A stretch of 64,000 nucleotides of DNA from Candidatus Thioglobus sp. MED-G25 (GCA_002456995.1 NTKC01000001.1:104564-168563), one strand, 5' to 3'. Counted from the first letter of the stretch, positions 9,796-20,008 are shown. Notes: generated from the letters alone by a model not told the origin. Program-made: numbers and translations.

Positions 9796-10701
9796 ATGAA
9801 AGCCAATTCTGATAACCGTCTGGTTGTGGCCATCTCTTCACGGGCGTTGTTTGATCTCGAAGAGAGTCATCGTGTCTTCACCGAAGAGGGTGTAGATGCA
9901 TATTGCCGGTACCAGATCAGCCACGAAGACGAGATTCTAAAGCCCGGGGTGGCTTTTTCGTTGACCCGAAAACTGCTGAACCTTAACCGTTTAGTGAAAA
10001 CCAACCGGCGTGTCGAAGTAGTACTGATATCCCGCAACAGTGCTGACACTGGTCTGCGGATATTCAATTCGATCAGCCACTACGGGCTGGGAATTACACG
10101 AGCTGCATTTTCAGGTGGTGCCAGTCCGTTTCCTTACGTCGCACCGTTTAATGCCGACCTGTTTCTCTCTACCGATCCCCAGGATGTACGACACGCGCTC
10201 GACGCTAACATCGCGGCTGCCACTATCGTGCCCTCGCAGATTGTTGATAGCGAGGGTGATCAATTACGGATCGCATTTGACGGCGATTCCGTTCTGTTTG
10301 CTGATGATTCCGAACGGGTCTACCAGGAACAGGGTTTGGTCGCCTTCTCCGAATCCGAACGGGCAGCGGCAGATTCACCCATGGTCGGAGGGCCATTCCG
10401 ACATTTTCTTTCCATTCTTCATCATCTGCAGTCTGACTGGCCAGAAGATTGTTCACCAATCCGTACCGCTTTGTTTACCGCCAGGAGTGCACCCGCACAC
10501 GAACGGGTTATCCGAACACTCAGGGCATGGAACATACGCATTGATGAAGCCGTATTTCTGGGGGGGTTGGATAAAGGCGCGTTTCTGAGGACTTTTGGGG
10601 CGGATATTTTTTTCGATGATCAGACGGAACACTGCGAATCAGCGCGCCAGTTTGTGGCAACTGGCCATGTTCCACATGGTGTGGCAAACGAAGGTGGTTG
10701 A
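9796..10701 (+). CDS. Cytosolic 5'-nucleotidase family protein (PF06189-like)
   Basis: 301 residues resembling the bacterial relatives of cytosolic 5'-nucleotidase I. Landmarks are the N-terminal VVAISSRALFDLEES, VEVVLISRNSADTGLRIFNSI, FSGGASPFPYVAPFNADLFLST, and IAFDGDSVLFADDSE, which holds the HAD-type acidic pair. The expected reaction is dephosphorylation of nucleoside monophosphates; substrate cannot be read from sequence. Separate from lnt by 33 bases; probably its own or read-through unit. Confidence 0.82.
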   Translation: MKANSDNRLVVAISSRALFDLEESHRVFTEEGVDAYCRYQISHEDEILKPGVAFSLTRKLLNLNRLVKTNRRVEVVLISRNSADTGLRIFNSISHYGLGITRAAFSGGASPFPYVAPFNADLFLSTDPQDVRHALDANIAAATIVPSQIVDSEGDQLRIAFDGDSVLFADDSERVYQEQGLVAFSESERAAADSPMVGGPFRHFLSILHHLQSDWPEDCSPIRTALFTARSAPAHERVIRTLRAWNIRIDEAVFLGGLDKGAFLRTFGADIFFDDQTEHCESARQFVATGHVPHGVANEGG

Positions 10702-10728
10702 TGGGGTTTCGCTGTAGCTTGATATAAT
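10698..10728 (+). promoter_or_regulatory. Possible sigma-70 promoter for the Do-type protease gene
   Basis: TTGATG followed after 19 bases by a perfect TATAAT, about 60 bases before the protease start codon. The spacing is two bases longer than ideal and the -35 overlaps the stop of the preceding nucleotidase gene. Confidence 0.4.
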
Positions 10729-10787
10729 TCGTCTACCGGCTGTGTGGATGCGGTGCCGGCAGATTAATTTCTCTTGCTTGAATTCAA

Positions 10788-12170
10788 ATGATGAAAACAC
10801 TAATTTACCGGACCATAATCTGTGCGACACTCATGTTGCTTCTGGGGCCGATGCAGTCGAACGGAGCGGGCTTGCCGCTGGCACTCGATGGCCAGACTCT
10901 GCCCAGTCTGGCTCCCATGCTGGAAGATGTACTACCGACTGTGGTCAACATTTCGACCGAGGGACGGGTGTCAGCTAGCGGCAGTCCGTTTCAATCGGAT
11001 CCATTTTTCAAGCACTTTTTTGATTCGCGTCCCGACAGCCAGCCCAGACAACGCCCTACACAGGGTCAGGGATCGGGTGTCATCATTGACAGTGAATCCG
11101 GCTACGTGGTGACCAATCATCATGTGATCGAAAACGCGGACCAGATTCGTGTTCGTTTGGATGACGGCCGTTCGTTTGAGGCGAAGGTGGTGGGTGCCGA
11201 TCCCGAAGCCGATGTCGCAGTCATCCAGATACCAGCACAAGGCCTGAGGGCGATCAATATTGGAGATTCGGATTCGCTTCGAGTTGGAGATTTTGTGGTG
11301 GCGATCGGCAATCCGTTTGGATTAAGTCAAACGGCGACCTCCGGAATCGTTAGTGCACTCGGCCGAAACCGACTCGGTATAGAGGGTTATGAGGATTTTA
11401 TTCAAACCGATGCATCCATCAACATGGGAAACTCGGGTGGGGCACTGGTCAATCTGCGTGGAGAACTGATTGGGGTGAATGCGGCCATCATTTCTGGAGG
11501 TGGCGGCAGCGTTGGAATTGGTTTTGCTATTCCGGTCAACATGGTGATGAGCCTGATCAAGCAGATCATTGAGTTCGGCGAAGTGCGGCGCGGAATGCTC
11601 GGTGTACACATTCAAGATCTGACACCGGAGCTTGCTCAAGCATTTGGTATTGAGTCTGGCGACGGTGCCCTCATTATGCAGGTTATACCGGGCTCAGCAG
11701 CAGAGGCTGCAGGTCTTAAGGAAGGCGATGTCATCACCAAGGTAAACGGTCGAGTCATCAAAGGTATGACAGAACTTCGAAACATCATTGGCATGTTGCC
11801 CGCTGATGAAGAAATCGAGGTGACCTATCTGCGTGAAGACGAATCGCTCACCAAGAAAATACGCATCAGAGCGCGGGTTGCCAAATCCGGTCAAGGCGTA
11901 CAGATCAGCAAAAGGTTCGAAGGCGCTCGTCTGGAAGACGTCGACGGCAGCAGCAGTCAGCATGGCCAACCCGGGATAAGGGTTGTAGAGGTTACTCAAG
12001 AGAGTGCCGCCTGGCAGGCGGGCCTGCGGTCGGGCGATATTATTCTTACAGTGGACAAGCAAAAAGTGTTCAGCCTGAAAGATCTGGTACAGATCGTAAA
12101 CGGAAGAACCAGCGAACTTTTGCTGCTTATTCAGCGCGGTGAATCAGCATTGTATCTGTGGATACCGTAA
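10788..12170 (+). CDS. Do/DegQ-type periplasmic serine endoprotease
   Basis: Exported HtrA-family protease and chaperone for misfolded envelope proteins. A hydrophobic signal peptide spans about residues 1-27. The catalytic triad is His in VVTNHHVIE, Asp in EADVAVIQI and Ser in NMGNSGGAL. Two PDZ domains follow (about 270-350 and 375-455). 460 residues, normal for DegP/DegQ/MucD; I do not separate these paralogues. No other regulatory gene of a sigma-E locus lies next to it. Confidence 0.95.
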   Translation: MMKTLIYRTIICATLMLLLGPMQSNGAGLPLALDGQTLPSLAPMLEDVLPTVVNISTEGRVSASGSPFQSDPFFKHFFDSRPDSQPRQRPTQGQGSGVIIDSESGYVVTNHHVIENADQIRVRLDDGRSFEAKVVGADPEADVAVIQIPAQGLRAINIGDSDSLRVGDFVVAIGNPFGLSQTATSGIVSALGRNRLGIEGYEDFIQTDASINMGNSGGALVNLRGELIGVNAAIISGGGGSVGIGFAIPVNMVMSLIKQIIEFGEVRRGMLGVHIQDLTPELAQAFGIESGDGALIMQVIPGSAAEAAGLKEGDVITKVNGRVIKGMTELRNIIGMLPADEEIEVTYLREDESLTKKIRIRARVAKSGQGVQISKRFEGARLEDVDGSSSQHGQPGIRVVEVTQESAAWQAGLRSGDIILTVDKQKVFSLKDLVQIVNGRTSELLLLIQRGESALYLWIP

Positions 12171-12227
12171 CGAAAAACTGATCCAACATATGACCACTAC
12201 GGTTCAAACTGAACGCCAAGCCAGATC

Positions 12228-12920
12228 ATGAAACAAGACCTTATCGCACCGTCTATTCTTTCAGCCGACTTTGCAAAACTGGGTGAAGACGTCGAAGCTG
12301 TGATCGCATCTGGCGCCGACATGGTGCATTTTGATGTTATGGACAACCATTACGTTCCAAATCTGACGATAGGTCCCATGGTTTGCCAAGCCTTGCGTAG
12401 CCATGGTATCGAGGCACCCATAGACGTCCATCTGATGGTAAAGCCTGTGGATCGGATTATTCCCGATTTTGCCGATGCTGGAGCGACCTATATTTCTTTC
12501 CATCCTGAAGCCAGTGACCATGTTGATCGCACACTACAACTGATTCGAGACAACGGATGTCGGCCCGGCCTAGTGTTCAATCCTGCCACACCGCTAGATT
12601 CTTTACGCTATGCGATACACAACATAGACATGATTCTGCTGATGTCAGTGAATCCAGGATTCGCTGGACAGAAGTTCATCTCAACCACATTAGAGAAGCT
12701 TAAACAGGTTCGGGCGATGATCGACGAGTCGGGCTTGGAGATACGACTTGAGATCGATGGGGGTGTCAATCTGGAAAACATCGGCGCCATAGCGCAAGCA
12801 GGTGCTGACACCTTCGTCGCTGGGTCGGCTGTTTTTAGTGCCGGCAATGATTCGGACCCAAACCGCTACGATTCAGTAATCGCTGAGTTGCGTACTGCGC
12901 TCGCCCAGGCTAGACGATGA
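12228..12920 (+). CDS. rpe: Ribulose-phosphate 3-epimerase
   Basis: Interconverts ribulose-5-phosphate and xylulose-5-phosphate in the pentose phosphate and Calvin cycles. Motifs [45 protein letters not shown] and EIDGGV are all intact, including the metal ligands. 230 residues. Overlaps gph by 4 bases, a pairing common in autotrophic gammaproteobacteria, where both can serve carbon fixation and photorespiratory salvage. Confidence 0.97.
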   Translation: MKQDLIAPSILSADFAKLGEDVEAVIASGADMVHFDVMDNHYVPNLTIGPMVCQALRSHGIEAPIDVHLMVKPVDRIIPDFADAGATYISFHPEASDHVDRTLQLIRDNGCRPGLVFNPATPLDSLRYAIHNIDMILLMSVNPGFAGQKFISTTLEKLKQVRAMIDESGLEIRLEIDGGVNLENIGAIAQAGADTFVAGSAVFSAGNDSDPNRYDSVIAELRTALAQARR

Positions 12921-13636
12921 GTCAGGCCGGCCCTGGTTCGGCCGGGCGATCCCTGTCACGCCCCCTGTCGGTACGCGCGGTACTGTTTGATCTTGACGGT
13001 ACGCTGGTCGATTCCGCGCCGGATCTGACCCTTGCGGCCAACAAAATGTTGAGTGCATTGGGGTACCCCCAGGTGAACTGCACGCAAGTGAAGGGTTGGG
13101 TCGGTGATGGTGTACGCAGCTTGGTCCTGCGCGCGCTGACCGCGATTGTGGGAGATGTGCCAGATGAATCCTTAATCGAGCAGGGCTATGGCCTCTTTCA
13201 GCGCTATTACGCCGAATCAGTTTACCAAGACAGTACGCTTTATCTCGGGGTCCATGAAACGTTGCAAACGCTGAAATCTAGTGGGCTCGCATTAGCCTGC
13301 GTCACCAACAAACCGAGCCGTTTTACCAAACCGGTGCTGGAGAAATCCGGGCTAACCGGGTTCTTCGGCGCTGTGGTATCCGGCGACGATCTGCCACTGA
13401 AAAAACCCGATCCGGCGCCACTTCAGTTTGCCGCCGAGCAACTGGGAGTGCCGCTGACAGCCTGTGTGCTTGTCGGTGATTCGATCAACGACATTTGTGC
13501 TGCCGGTGCCGCCGAGATTCCGGTGTTGTGGGCTACCTACGGGTATGCCGGCCAGGATGATATCGAACAGGACGCAACTTATGGGGCAATTGATACGATT
13601 GTTCAGCTGTGTGAGTGCCTGCAAGTCGCCAGCTGA
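12917..13636 (+). CDS. gph: Phosphoglycolate phosphatase (HAD family)
   Basis: HAD hydrolase: motif [13 protein letters not shown], motif III lysine in LKKPDP, motif [13 protein letters not shown]. Converts 2-phosphoglycolate to glycolate. 239 residues; the first ~20 residues before motif I are a short extension. ATG overlaps the rpe stop by 4 bases. No Rubisco gene is in this window, so a link to carbon fixation is inference from context. Confidence 0.92.
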   Translation: MSQAGPGSAGRSLSRPLSVRAVLFDLDGTLVDSAPDLTLAANKMLSALGYPQVNCTQVKGWVGDGVRSLVLRALTAIVGDVPDESLIEQGYGLFQRYYAESVYQDSTLYLGVHETLQTLKSSGLALACVTNKPSRFTKPVLEKSGLTGFFGAVVSGDDLPLKKPDPAPLQFAAEQLGVPLTACVLVGDSINDICAAGAAEIPVLWATYGYAGQDDIEQDATYGAIDTIVQLCECLQVAS

Positions 13637-13650
13637 GTACAATAGACCTA

Positions 13651-13665
13651 GATCTCCTGGAGATC
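13651..13665. repeat. Short palindrome GATCTCC-T-GGAGATC in gph-trpE gap
   Basis: Seven-base arms around one central base, in the 174-base gap between gph and trpE. The loop is too short for an RNA hairpin, so an operator-like protein site is more plausible if it has a function. No Trp-rich leader peptide was found in the gap. Confidence 0.35.
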
Positions 13666-13810
13666 GACAATACTATTGCTGTTCATCAGCGGGACGACAG
13701 CCTTCAAACCCCAATGAACTCACTATCGAACCATTTGTCGTGTTTACTGAACTACGCTGTAGTCTACCGAGACATACCGGAATTGCCCACGGTTCAGGAA
13801 AAATTCTGAA

Positions 13811-15304
13811 ATGATTAGCCGATTAGACTATGACCAATATCGGGCTGCTGGTTACAACCGTATCCCCATGGTGAGGACGGTACTGGCCGATTTCGAGACG
13901 CCAGTTAGCACGTATGTCAAACTTGCTCAGGGTGCATACAGCTACCTGCTTGAGTCAGTACAGGGCGGCGAGAAGTGGGGCCGCTACTCGATGATCGGAT
14001 TGCCGTGTGCAACCGTGATCAAGGTCGACGGTGATCAGGTTGTGATTGAAGAGGACGGTGAAGTGATACACAGCCAGTCGACCGATGATCCACTGAGTGC
14101 CATTCAACAGATTCAGCATCAGTTCCGTGTCCCTCAAATCGATGGCATGCCCAGATTTACCGGTGGTCTGGTCGGTTACTTCGGCTACGAAACAATCAAT
14201 TATGTAGAAACCCATCTGGGGGAGACTGCCAAACCCGATCCAGTTGGAGCGCCGGATATTCTGCTGATGGTGTCAGATGAAGTTGTTGTGTTTGATAATC
14301 TCAGTGGTCGGCTCCATGTCATCGTACACACCGACCCTGAAGCAGAGGATGCATTTGAAGCCGGTAATCACCGTTTAGACGAGCTGGCGAGTCAGATTCA
14401 GCAAGAGACGGTGTCGGCGGCTGTACCAACCACTACGCCGGTTGCAGAGGACGATTTTGTTTCTTCGTTTGAACAAGTCGAGTTTGAAGCTGCTGTTGAA
14501 GCGGCCAAGGAATATATTCGCAGCGGCGATGTTTTTCAGACAGTGCTGTCACAGCGTCTGTCCATACCTTTTCGGGCCGAACCTCTCACCATGTACCGCG
14601 CACTGCGCACAGTCAATCCTTCGCCCTACATGTACTATCTCGACTTGGAGGATTTCCACATCGTCGGTTCCTCTCCGGAAATTCTGGCCCGACTAGAAGA
14701 CGGACAAGTCACGGTACGGCCCATTGCCGGCACCCGCCGTCGGGGACACACCGATGAAGAAGATCGGCATCTCGAGCAGGAACTGATTTCTGATCCCAAA
14801 GAACTTGCCGAGCACCTGATGCTGGTGGACCTCGGGCGTAATGATGTTGGTCGCATAGCCCAAATCGGTTCAGTCAAACTGACTGCAAAGATGGAAATCG
14901 AACGCTATTCACACGTGATGCACATTGCCTCTAATGTGGTAGGACAATTGCGCGATGACTATGATGCGATTGACGTACTTCGCGCAACATTTCCAGCCGG
15001 GACCGTGTCCGGCGCACCCAAGGTGCGCGCAATGGAGATCATCGAAGAGCTGGAGCCAGACCGTCGTGGTATTTACGCTGGAGCGCTGGGTTACATTGGT
15101 TGGAACGGGAATATGGACACAGCGATTACGATTCGTACAGCCATCATTGCCAATGGACGGTTATACATTCAAGCCGGCGCTGGTATCGTTGCCGACTCGA
15201 TCCCCGCCCAAGAATGGAAAGAATGTATGAACAAAGGCCGAGCTGTATTCCGCGCGGCAGCAATGGCTGCTCAAGGGCTCGATCTGGCAGTGCTTGATGA
15301 CTAG
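13811..15304 (+). CDS. trpE: Anthranilate synthase component I
   Basis: Makes anthranilate from chorismate with TrpG-supplied ammonia. Family motifs are intact: GSSPEILAR, RPIAGTRRRG, VDLGRNDVGRI, AGTVSGAPKVRAM, GYIGWNGNMDTAI and IQAGAGIVADS. The N-terminal half has the usual regulatory region. 497 residues, normal. Followed after 41 bases by trpG. No attenuator hairpin with a poly-T tract is visible upstream. Confidence 0.97.
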   Translation: MISRLDYDQYRAAGYNRIPMVRTVLADFETPVSTYVKLAQGAYSYLLESVQGGEKWGRYSMIGLPCATVIKVDGDQVVIEEDGEVIHSQSTDDPLSAIQQIQHQFRVPQIDGMPRFTGGLVGYFGYETINYVETHLGETAKPDPVGAPDILLMVSDEVVVFDNLSGRLHVIVHTDPEAEDAFEAGNHRLDELASQIQQETVSAAVPTTTPVAEDDFVSSFEQVEFEAAVEAAKEYIRSGDVFQTVLSQRLSIPFRAEPLTMYRALRTVNPSPYMYYLDLEDFHIVGSSPEILARLEDGQVTVRPIAGTRRRGHTDEEDRHLEQELISDPKELAEHLMLVDLGRNDVGRIAQIGSVKLTAKMEIERYSHVMHIASNVVGQLRDDYDAIDVLRATFPAGTVSGAPKVRAMEIIEELEPDRRGIYAGALGYIGWNGNMDTAITIRTAIIANGRLYIQAGAGIVADSIPAQEWKECMNKGRAVFRAAAMAAQGLDLAVLDD

Positions 15305-15345
15305 TCCGGTGTAGTAACTGACAGAGTTAGTCCAGGAAATTAGAC

Positions 15346-15912
15346 ATGTTGCTCATGATCGATAATTACGATTCGTTTACGTATAACCTGGTGCAGTATC
15401 TGGGTGAGTTAGGTCAGGAAGTCATCGTTTATCGAAACGACCAGATCAGCCTCGACGAAATTGGCAAACTTGCACCCGACCATATCGTGATTTCACCGGG
15501 GCCGTGTACACCAAATGAGGCCGGCATATCGGTAGATTTGGTCAAGGAATTTGGTGCGCATATCTCTATACTGGGCGTTTGTCTGGGGCATCAGAGTATT
15601 GCCCAGGCCTTCGGTGGCGTCATCGTGCGAGCGAGGCGGTTGATGCACGGCAAAACCTCTATGATCTTGCACCAGGGTGGAGGATTATTCAGGGGGGTGC
15701 CGAGTCCTTTTCAGGCCACCCGATATCACTCTTTGGTGGTTCAGGAGGCTTCCTTGCCGGATTGTTTTGAAATTACGGCACGGGCCGATGATGACGAAAT
15801 TATGGGTATACGGCACCAGGAGTGGCCGCTCCAGGGCGTTCAGTTTCATCCCGAATCCATACTGACCCAGTATGGTCACCAGCAACTGCAGAATTTTCTT
15901 GACGGCGCTTAG
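15346..15912 (+). CDS. trpG: Anthranilate/aminodeoxychorismate synthase component II
   Basis: Class I glutamine amidotransferase, 188 residues. The catalytic Cys is in [15 protein letters not shown]; the His and Glu are in VQFHPESIL. May serve both tryptophan and p-aminobenzoate synthesis, as many single TrpG/PabA proteins do. It ends only 2 bases before trpC; trpD, which normally lies between these genes in related bacteria, is absent here. Confidence 0.96.
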   Translation: MLLMIDNYDSFTYNLVQYLGELGQEVIVYRNDQISLDEIGKLAPDHIVISPGPCTPNEAGISVDLVKEFGAHISILGVCLGHQSIAQAFGGVIVRARRLMHGKTSMILHQGGGLFRGVPSPFQATRYHSLVVQEASLPDCFEITARADDDEIMGIRHQEWPLQGVQFHPESILTQYGHQQLQNFLDGA

Positions 15913-15914
15913 CC

Positions 15915-16724
15915 ATGGAAAGGCCACGCGCCGATATTCTGGAACGCATACTTGAGCGTAAACGCGAGCAGGTTGCGAAGTTGCGTGGGACGACATCACA
16001 GTCAACCCTTGATCGCCTGGTTGCATCGCAGGAGCCACCGCGCGGATTTATAGATGCTTTGTTGACTCGCACGTCACAGGGTGGTGCCGCGGTGATCGCT
16101 GAGATCAAGAAAGCTTCACCCAGTCAGGGCGTGATACGTGCCGACTTCGATCCGACCTCAATCGCCTTGAGTTATGCCAAAGGTGGTGCGGCCTGCCTTT
16201 CAGTGTTGACGGAACCTGATTTTTTTCAGGGTCAGGCCGAGGACCTTGTGGCTGCACGTTGCGCCAGCAGGTTACCGGTTTTACGCAAAGATTTCATAGT
16301 CGACCCTTGGCAGATCGCCGAATCCCGGGCTATCGGTGCGGACTGTATACTGTTGATCGTTGCGGCGTTGGACCCAACGACTATGGTTGAGTTGGCAGCA
16401 GCCGCATCTGACTATAGCTTGGATATGCTGATCGAAGTGCATGATAGGAACGAACTCGAACTGGCACTGGCGATCAAACCAAAAATGATTGGTGTGAACA
16501 ACCGTGATTTACATACATTCAAGACAACGCTGACGACAACGCTCGATTTGTTGCCTTCGATACCTGACGATGTGCTCGTGGTCACGGAAAGTGGAATTCA
16601 GACAGCCCAGGATGTTGTTTTAATGCGACAGAACGGTGTGAGTAGCTTTCTAGTTGGAGAAGCGTTTATGCGGGCTGAAGAACCAGGCCAACGGTTGGCT
16701 GATTTGTTCGATCTTACACACTAA
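15915..16724 (+). CDS. trpC: Indole-3-glycerol phosphate synthase
   Basis: Monofunctional TrpC, 269 residues, TIM barrel. Motifs AEIKKASPSQG, LSVLTEPDFFQG, RKDFIVDPWQI, GVNNRDLHTF and VTESGI are all present. There is no PRAI (TrpF) fusion. Starts 2 bases after trpG with a weak ribosome site, consistent with coupled translation. The step before it, anthranilate phosphoribosyltransferase (TrpD), is not encoded in this cluster. Confidence 0.97.
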   Translation: MERPRADILERILERKREQVAKLRGTTSQSTLDRLVASQEPPRGFIDALLTRTSQGGAAVIAEIKKASPSQGVIRADFDPTSIALSYAKGGAACLSVLTEPDFFQGQAEDLVAARCASRLPVLRKDFIVDPWQIAESRAIGADCILLIVAALDPTTMVELAAAASDYSLDMLIEVHDRNELELALAIKPKMIGVNNRDLHTFKTTLTTTLDLLPSIPDDVLVVTESGIQTAQDVVLMRQNGVSSFLVGEAFMRAEEPGQRLADLFDLTH

Positions 16725-16742
16725 ACGGATACGGTTAACCAG

Positions 16743-17159
16743 ATGCACGCAACAGTGACGGTTACGACGGACAACGCACTGCTGGGTTCATCAGATAGCG
16801 GTCATCAAGTAACTATGGACATGGCACCTGATCTGGGCGGTCAGAATCAGGGCCCGCGGCCTATGGAAATGTTACTGCTGGGTATGGGTGGCTGCACGCT
16901 CATCGATGTGATGTTCATCCTGCGTAAATCGCGTCAGGCATTCAGTGATATGCGAGTGGAACTCGAGGCGCAACGGGCCGAAGAAATTCCACAGGTATTC
17001 ACCCGGATTCACGCCCATTTTGTCGTCAGTGGCAATGACCTCGATCCTAAAAAGGTCGCTAGGGCGATTGACCTTTCTGCTGAAAAATACTGTTCAGCAT
17101 CCAGGATGCTGGGTGCGGTTGCAGAGATTACGCACGATTACGAAATCGTGTCAGACTAA
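16743..17159 (+). CDS. OsmC/Ohr-family protein
   Basis: 138 residues with the OsmC pattern: GGQNQGPRPMEMLLLGMGGCTLIDVMFILRK and a second Cys in EKYCSASRML. The two cysteines are the thiol pair used for peroxide reduction in this fold. It resembles the YhfA branch often found after trpC in gammaproteobacteria. Cytoplasmic. Substrate unknown. Confidence 0.85.
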   Translation: MHATVTVTTDNALLGSSDSGHQVTMDMAPDLGGQNQGPRPMEMLLLGMGGCTLIDVMFILRKSRQAFSDMRVELEAQRAEEIPQVFTRIHAHFVVSGNDLDPKKVARAIDLSAEKYCSASRMLGAVAEITHDYEIVSD

Positions 17160-17206
17160 GGCTCTGACGCCTCATGGCTCGGCACTGACTACCGGAATCC
17201 TGGCGC

Positions 17207-18259
17207 ATGGAATTTATTACAAGCTGGTTCAAGCAACATTTTTCAAACCCTCAGGTTGTGTATTTGGGGTTGTTCCTCCTGGTGTTATTCGCGGTGCTAA
17301 TTCTGATGGGTCAGATGATTGGTCCCGTACTTGTCGGAATCGTGATCGCTTATTTGTTGGAAGGGTTGGTCAGTAAATTTGAGGGTATGAGGGCACCCCG
17401 ATTTATTGCAGTCTTGATCGTATTTATCGTATTTCTGTTGTTTTTCGTCGTGATACTTTTTGGATTGTTGCCGTTGGTGTCGCAACAGGCCACCCAGTTT
17501 GTGCAGCAGATTCCAAACATGTTGGGGAAAGGGCACGCAGCTATGCTGAAACTACCGGACATGTATCCAGATCTCGTTTCTCAAACCCAGATCGATGTAA
17601 TCATGACAGCCATGCGTTTGGAGCTGACATCTTGGGGTCAGGCAATAGTTTCTATTTCTATGTCATCAGTTGTTGGACTGATTACGGTGCTGATTTATCT
17701 TGTGTTGCTGCCGTTACTGGTATTTTTTTTCCTCAAAGACAAACAGGTGATGATGCAGTGGTTAAGTCGCTTCGTCCCCAAAGAACACCAGTTGGTAGAA
17801 CAGGTTTGGATCGAAGTCGATCGACAGATAGGCAACTATGTCCGTGGCAAGTTCTGGGAAATCGTTGTCGTCTGGATTGCCTGCCAGATCACTTTTTCGT
17901 TCCTGGGTCTCGAATACGCGACCTTGCTGGCCATGCTTGTCGCATTGTCTGTCCTAATTCCTTATGTTGGCGCTGCAGTGGTCACAATTCCTGTGGTATT
18001 GGTGGCATGGTTCCAGTGGGGTTGGGGTAGCGAATTTGGTTATTTATTTGCTGCATATGTTGTTATCCAACTATTAGATGGTAATTTGTTGGTGCCTATT
18101 TTGTTTTCAGAGGTCAATAACCTGCATCCCGTGGCGATCATCTCGGCTGTTTTAATCTTTGGGAGCCTTTGGGGTCTGATCGGCGTATTTTTCGCGATAC
18201 CACTCGCTACATTGGTCCATGCGGTAATTAATGCCTGGCCAAAAAATACCGAGGCTTAG
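17207..18259 (+). CDS. AI-2E family transporter (PerM-like permease)
   Basis: 350-residue polytopic inner-membrane protein with about seven to eight hydrophobic segments and a central soluble part. The segment FFFLKDKQVMMQWLSRFVPKEH and the later VVTIPVVLVAWFQWG and FGSLWGLIGVFFAIPLATL are typical of the YdiK/PerM/TqsA superfamily. Members export small molecules or act in Na+/H+ exchange; the substrate here is unknown. Confidence 0.87.
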   Translation: MEFITSWFKQHFSNPQVVYLGLFLLVLFAVLILMGQMIGPVLVGIVIAYLLEGLVSKFEGMRAPRFIAVLIVFIVFLLFFVVILFGLLPLVSQQATQFVQQIPNMLGKGHAAMLKLPDMYPDLVSQTQIDVIMTAMRLELTSWGQAIVSISMSSVVGLITVLIYLVLLPLLVFFFLKDKQVMMQWLSRFVPKEHQLVEQVWIEVDRQIGNYVRGKFWEIVVVWIACQITFSFLGLEYATLLAMLVALSVLIPYVGAAVVTIPVVLVAWFQWGWGSEFGYLFAAYVVIQLLDGNLLVPILFSEVNNLHPVAIISAVLIFGSLWGLIGVFFAIPLATLVHAVINAWPKNTEA

Positions 18260-18354
18260 GATTCAAGTCAGCATATTTGGTGTGACTGCATAGTCATATC
18301 TTCTGTCGCCTGCGTTAAAAATATTGATTGAGCGGAGTCACTTGACGCATAACG

Positions 18355-19677
18355 GTGACGAGGTATCATCGACAGTTATTCAGAAAAAATAAGGCATGTT
18401 TACCGTTGGATAGCAGAAATTCAACAGTCAGCAGCAGAACCGCAGCGGGTGAGCGCTTCAGGACCGAGGACTCAACTGGCAACGGTTTCTCTCGCGCGTA
18501 TGAACGTTGGGGTCTTCGCCAGTTGTTTCAGCAGATGGGCGATCCTCAGGTATCGATGCGATTGTGGGACGGTTTTAGCATTACACCTCGTCAGGGAGAA
18601 TCGCTGGCGACAATCAAAATTCACAGTCGTCGGACCCTCGCACAATTAGTCCTGAAAGGTGACGTTGCGTTCGGTGATGAGTTTGCAGCCGGCAATATCG
18701 AGATCGATGGCGATCTGGTTGCGCTGCTGGTTGAACTGTATGGCAGTCGGGCACAACAGCGGTCGTTTCTTGCGCGAGTGGTTGAGCTTCTTTTCCGCAA
18801 TAGACCGCGCAGTAACACACTGCAGGGTTCACGTGACCATATCCATCATCATTACGACATCGGTAATGCATTTTATAAGTTGTGGTTGGACCATGAGATG
18901 CAGTACACCTGCGCCTATTTTCCGGAGCCGGACATGAGTCTGGAAGCGGCCCAACAAGCCAAAATGGATCACATCTGTCGAAAATTACGCCTTGAGCCGG
19001 GTGACCGGGTAGTAGAGGCCGGCTGTGGCTGGGGATCACTCGCCCGACACATGGCACTCCATTACGGTGCCAAGGTGACAGCCTGGAACATTTCTCATGA
19101 GCAAGCCAGGTATGCCACTGAGCGGGCAAAAGCAGAAGGGTATGATGACAGGGTGCGTTACGTGGAGGATGACTACAGGAACATCAGTGGTGAATATGAC
19201 GTATTTGTATCGGTGGGTATGCTGGAACACGTAGGCGAACAGAATTATTCAGCTCTGGGTTCGGTAGTCGACACGTGCCTTGCCGCAGACGGCCGGGCAT
19301 TGATTCACACGATTGGTCGAAACCAACCGAAGCTAATGAATGCATGGATTGAAAAAAGAATATTTCCAGGTGCCTATCCACCGACCCTACGAGAAATGAT
19401 GGGCATTCTCGAACCAAACAATTTTTCAGTACTTGATGTTGAAAATCTCAGGTTGCACTATGCCCGCACACTGGAACACTGGTTGTTGCGTTATGACGAT
19501 GCCAGCGATGAAGTTGTCGAAATGTTTGATCCGGCATTTGCTCGGGCCTGGCGACTTTATCTGTGTGGTTCGATTGCTGCCTTTCTCTACGGATCGTTAC
19601 AACTCTTCCAAGTTCTGTTTGCCCGTGGGCGGGACAACACCGTACCCTGGTCAAGACAGCACCAGTATCTTTCCTGA
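18355..19677 (+). CDS. cfa: Cyclopropane-fatty-acyl-phospholipid synthase
   Basis: SAM-dependent enzyme that cyclopropanates unsaturated phospholipid chains in the membrane. SAM site VVEAGCGWGSLARHMA; family features HHHYDIGNAFYKLWLD, MQYTCAYF and the C-terminal LRLHYARTLEHWLLRY. The GTG at 18355 gives 440 residues; the first ~35 residues are not conserved-looking, so a later start (for instance TTG near 18406) is possible. Stands alone. Confidence 0.9.
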   Translation: MTRYHRQLFRKNKACLPLDSRNSTVSSRTAAGERFRTEDSTGNGFSRAYERWGLRQLFQQMGDPQVSMRLWDGFSITPRQGESLATIKIHSRRTLAQLVLKGDVAFGDEFAAGNIEIDGDLVALLVELYGSRAQQRSFLARVVELLFRNRPRSNTLQGSRDHIHHHYDIGNAFYKLWLDHEMQYTCAYFPEPDMSLEAAQQAKMDHICRKLRLEPGDRVVEAGCGWGSLARHMALHYGAKVTAWNISHEQARYATERAKAEGYDDRVRYVEDDYRNISGEYDVFVSVGMLEHVGEQNYSALGSVVDTCLAADGRALIHTIGRNQPKLMNAWIEKRIFPGAYPPTLREMMGILEPNNFSVLDVENLRLHYARTLEHWLLRYDDASDEVVEMFDPAFARAWRLYLCGSIAAFLYGSLQLFQVLFARGRDNTVPWSRQHQYLS

Positions 19678-19696
19678 ACGGTAGTTACAACGAACA

Positions 19697-20008
19697 ATGC
19701 GCCGCGTCTACACTGCTGCAACGCTGCCGGAAGCGCACTTGATTCTGCAACAACTTGAAAGCGCCGGAATCAACGCTCGGGTATTTAATGAGAACGCACA
19801 GGGCGCTATCGGAGAACTGCCAGTCACCGATACCTGGCCGGATGTTTGCATCGTTCAGAATCACCAATTTCATGCTGCCCGGGCAGTGATTGAGCGTTAC
19901 GAAACCAGCTCGGAAGACGAGCTGTTATGCAATTCTTGTGGTGAGACCTCCCCAGGCAGTTTTGAAGTGTGCTGGCAGTGTCATGCAGTCCTGTCGACAC
20001 AAGCTTGA
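19697..20008 (+). CDS. DUF2007-type protein with C-terminal zinc ribbon
   Basis: 103 residues. The N-terminal part (RRVYTAATLPEAHLILQQLESAGINARV) fits DUF2007, a small PII-like fold called putative signal-transducing protein. The end has CNSCGE and CWQC, a zinc-ribbon pair. Function unknown. Lies 19 bases after cfa on the same strand. Confidence 0.75.
   Translation: MRRVYTAATLPEAHLILQQLESAGINARVFNENAQGAIGELPVTDTWPDVCIVQNHQFHAARAVIERYETSSEDELLCNSCGETSPGSFEVCWQCHAVLSTQA

Noticed and set aside
13464-13814. 116-residue ORF across the gph end and trpE leader
   Set aside because: Mostly a gph shadow; no Trp-rich leader peptide features were found.
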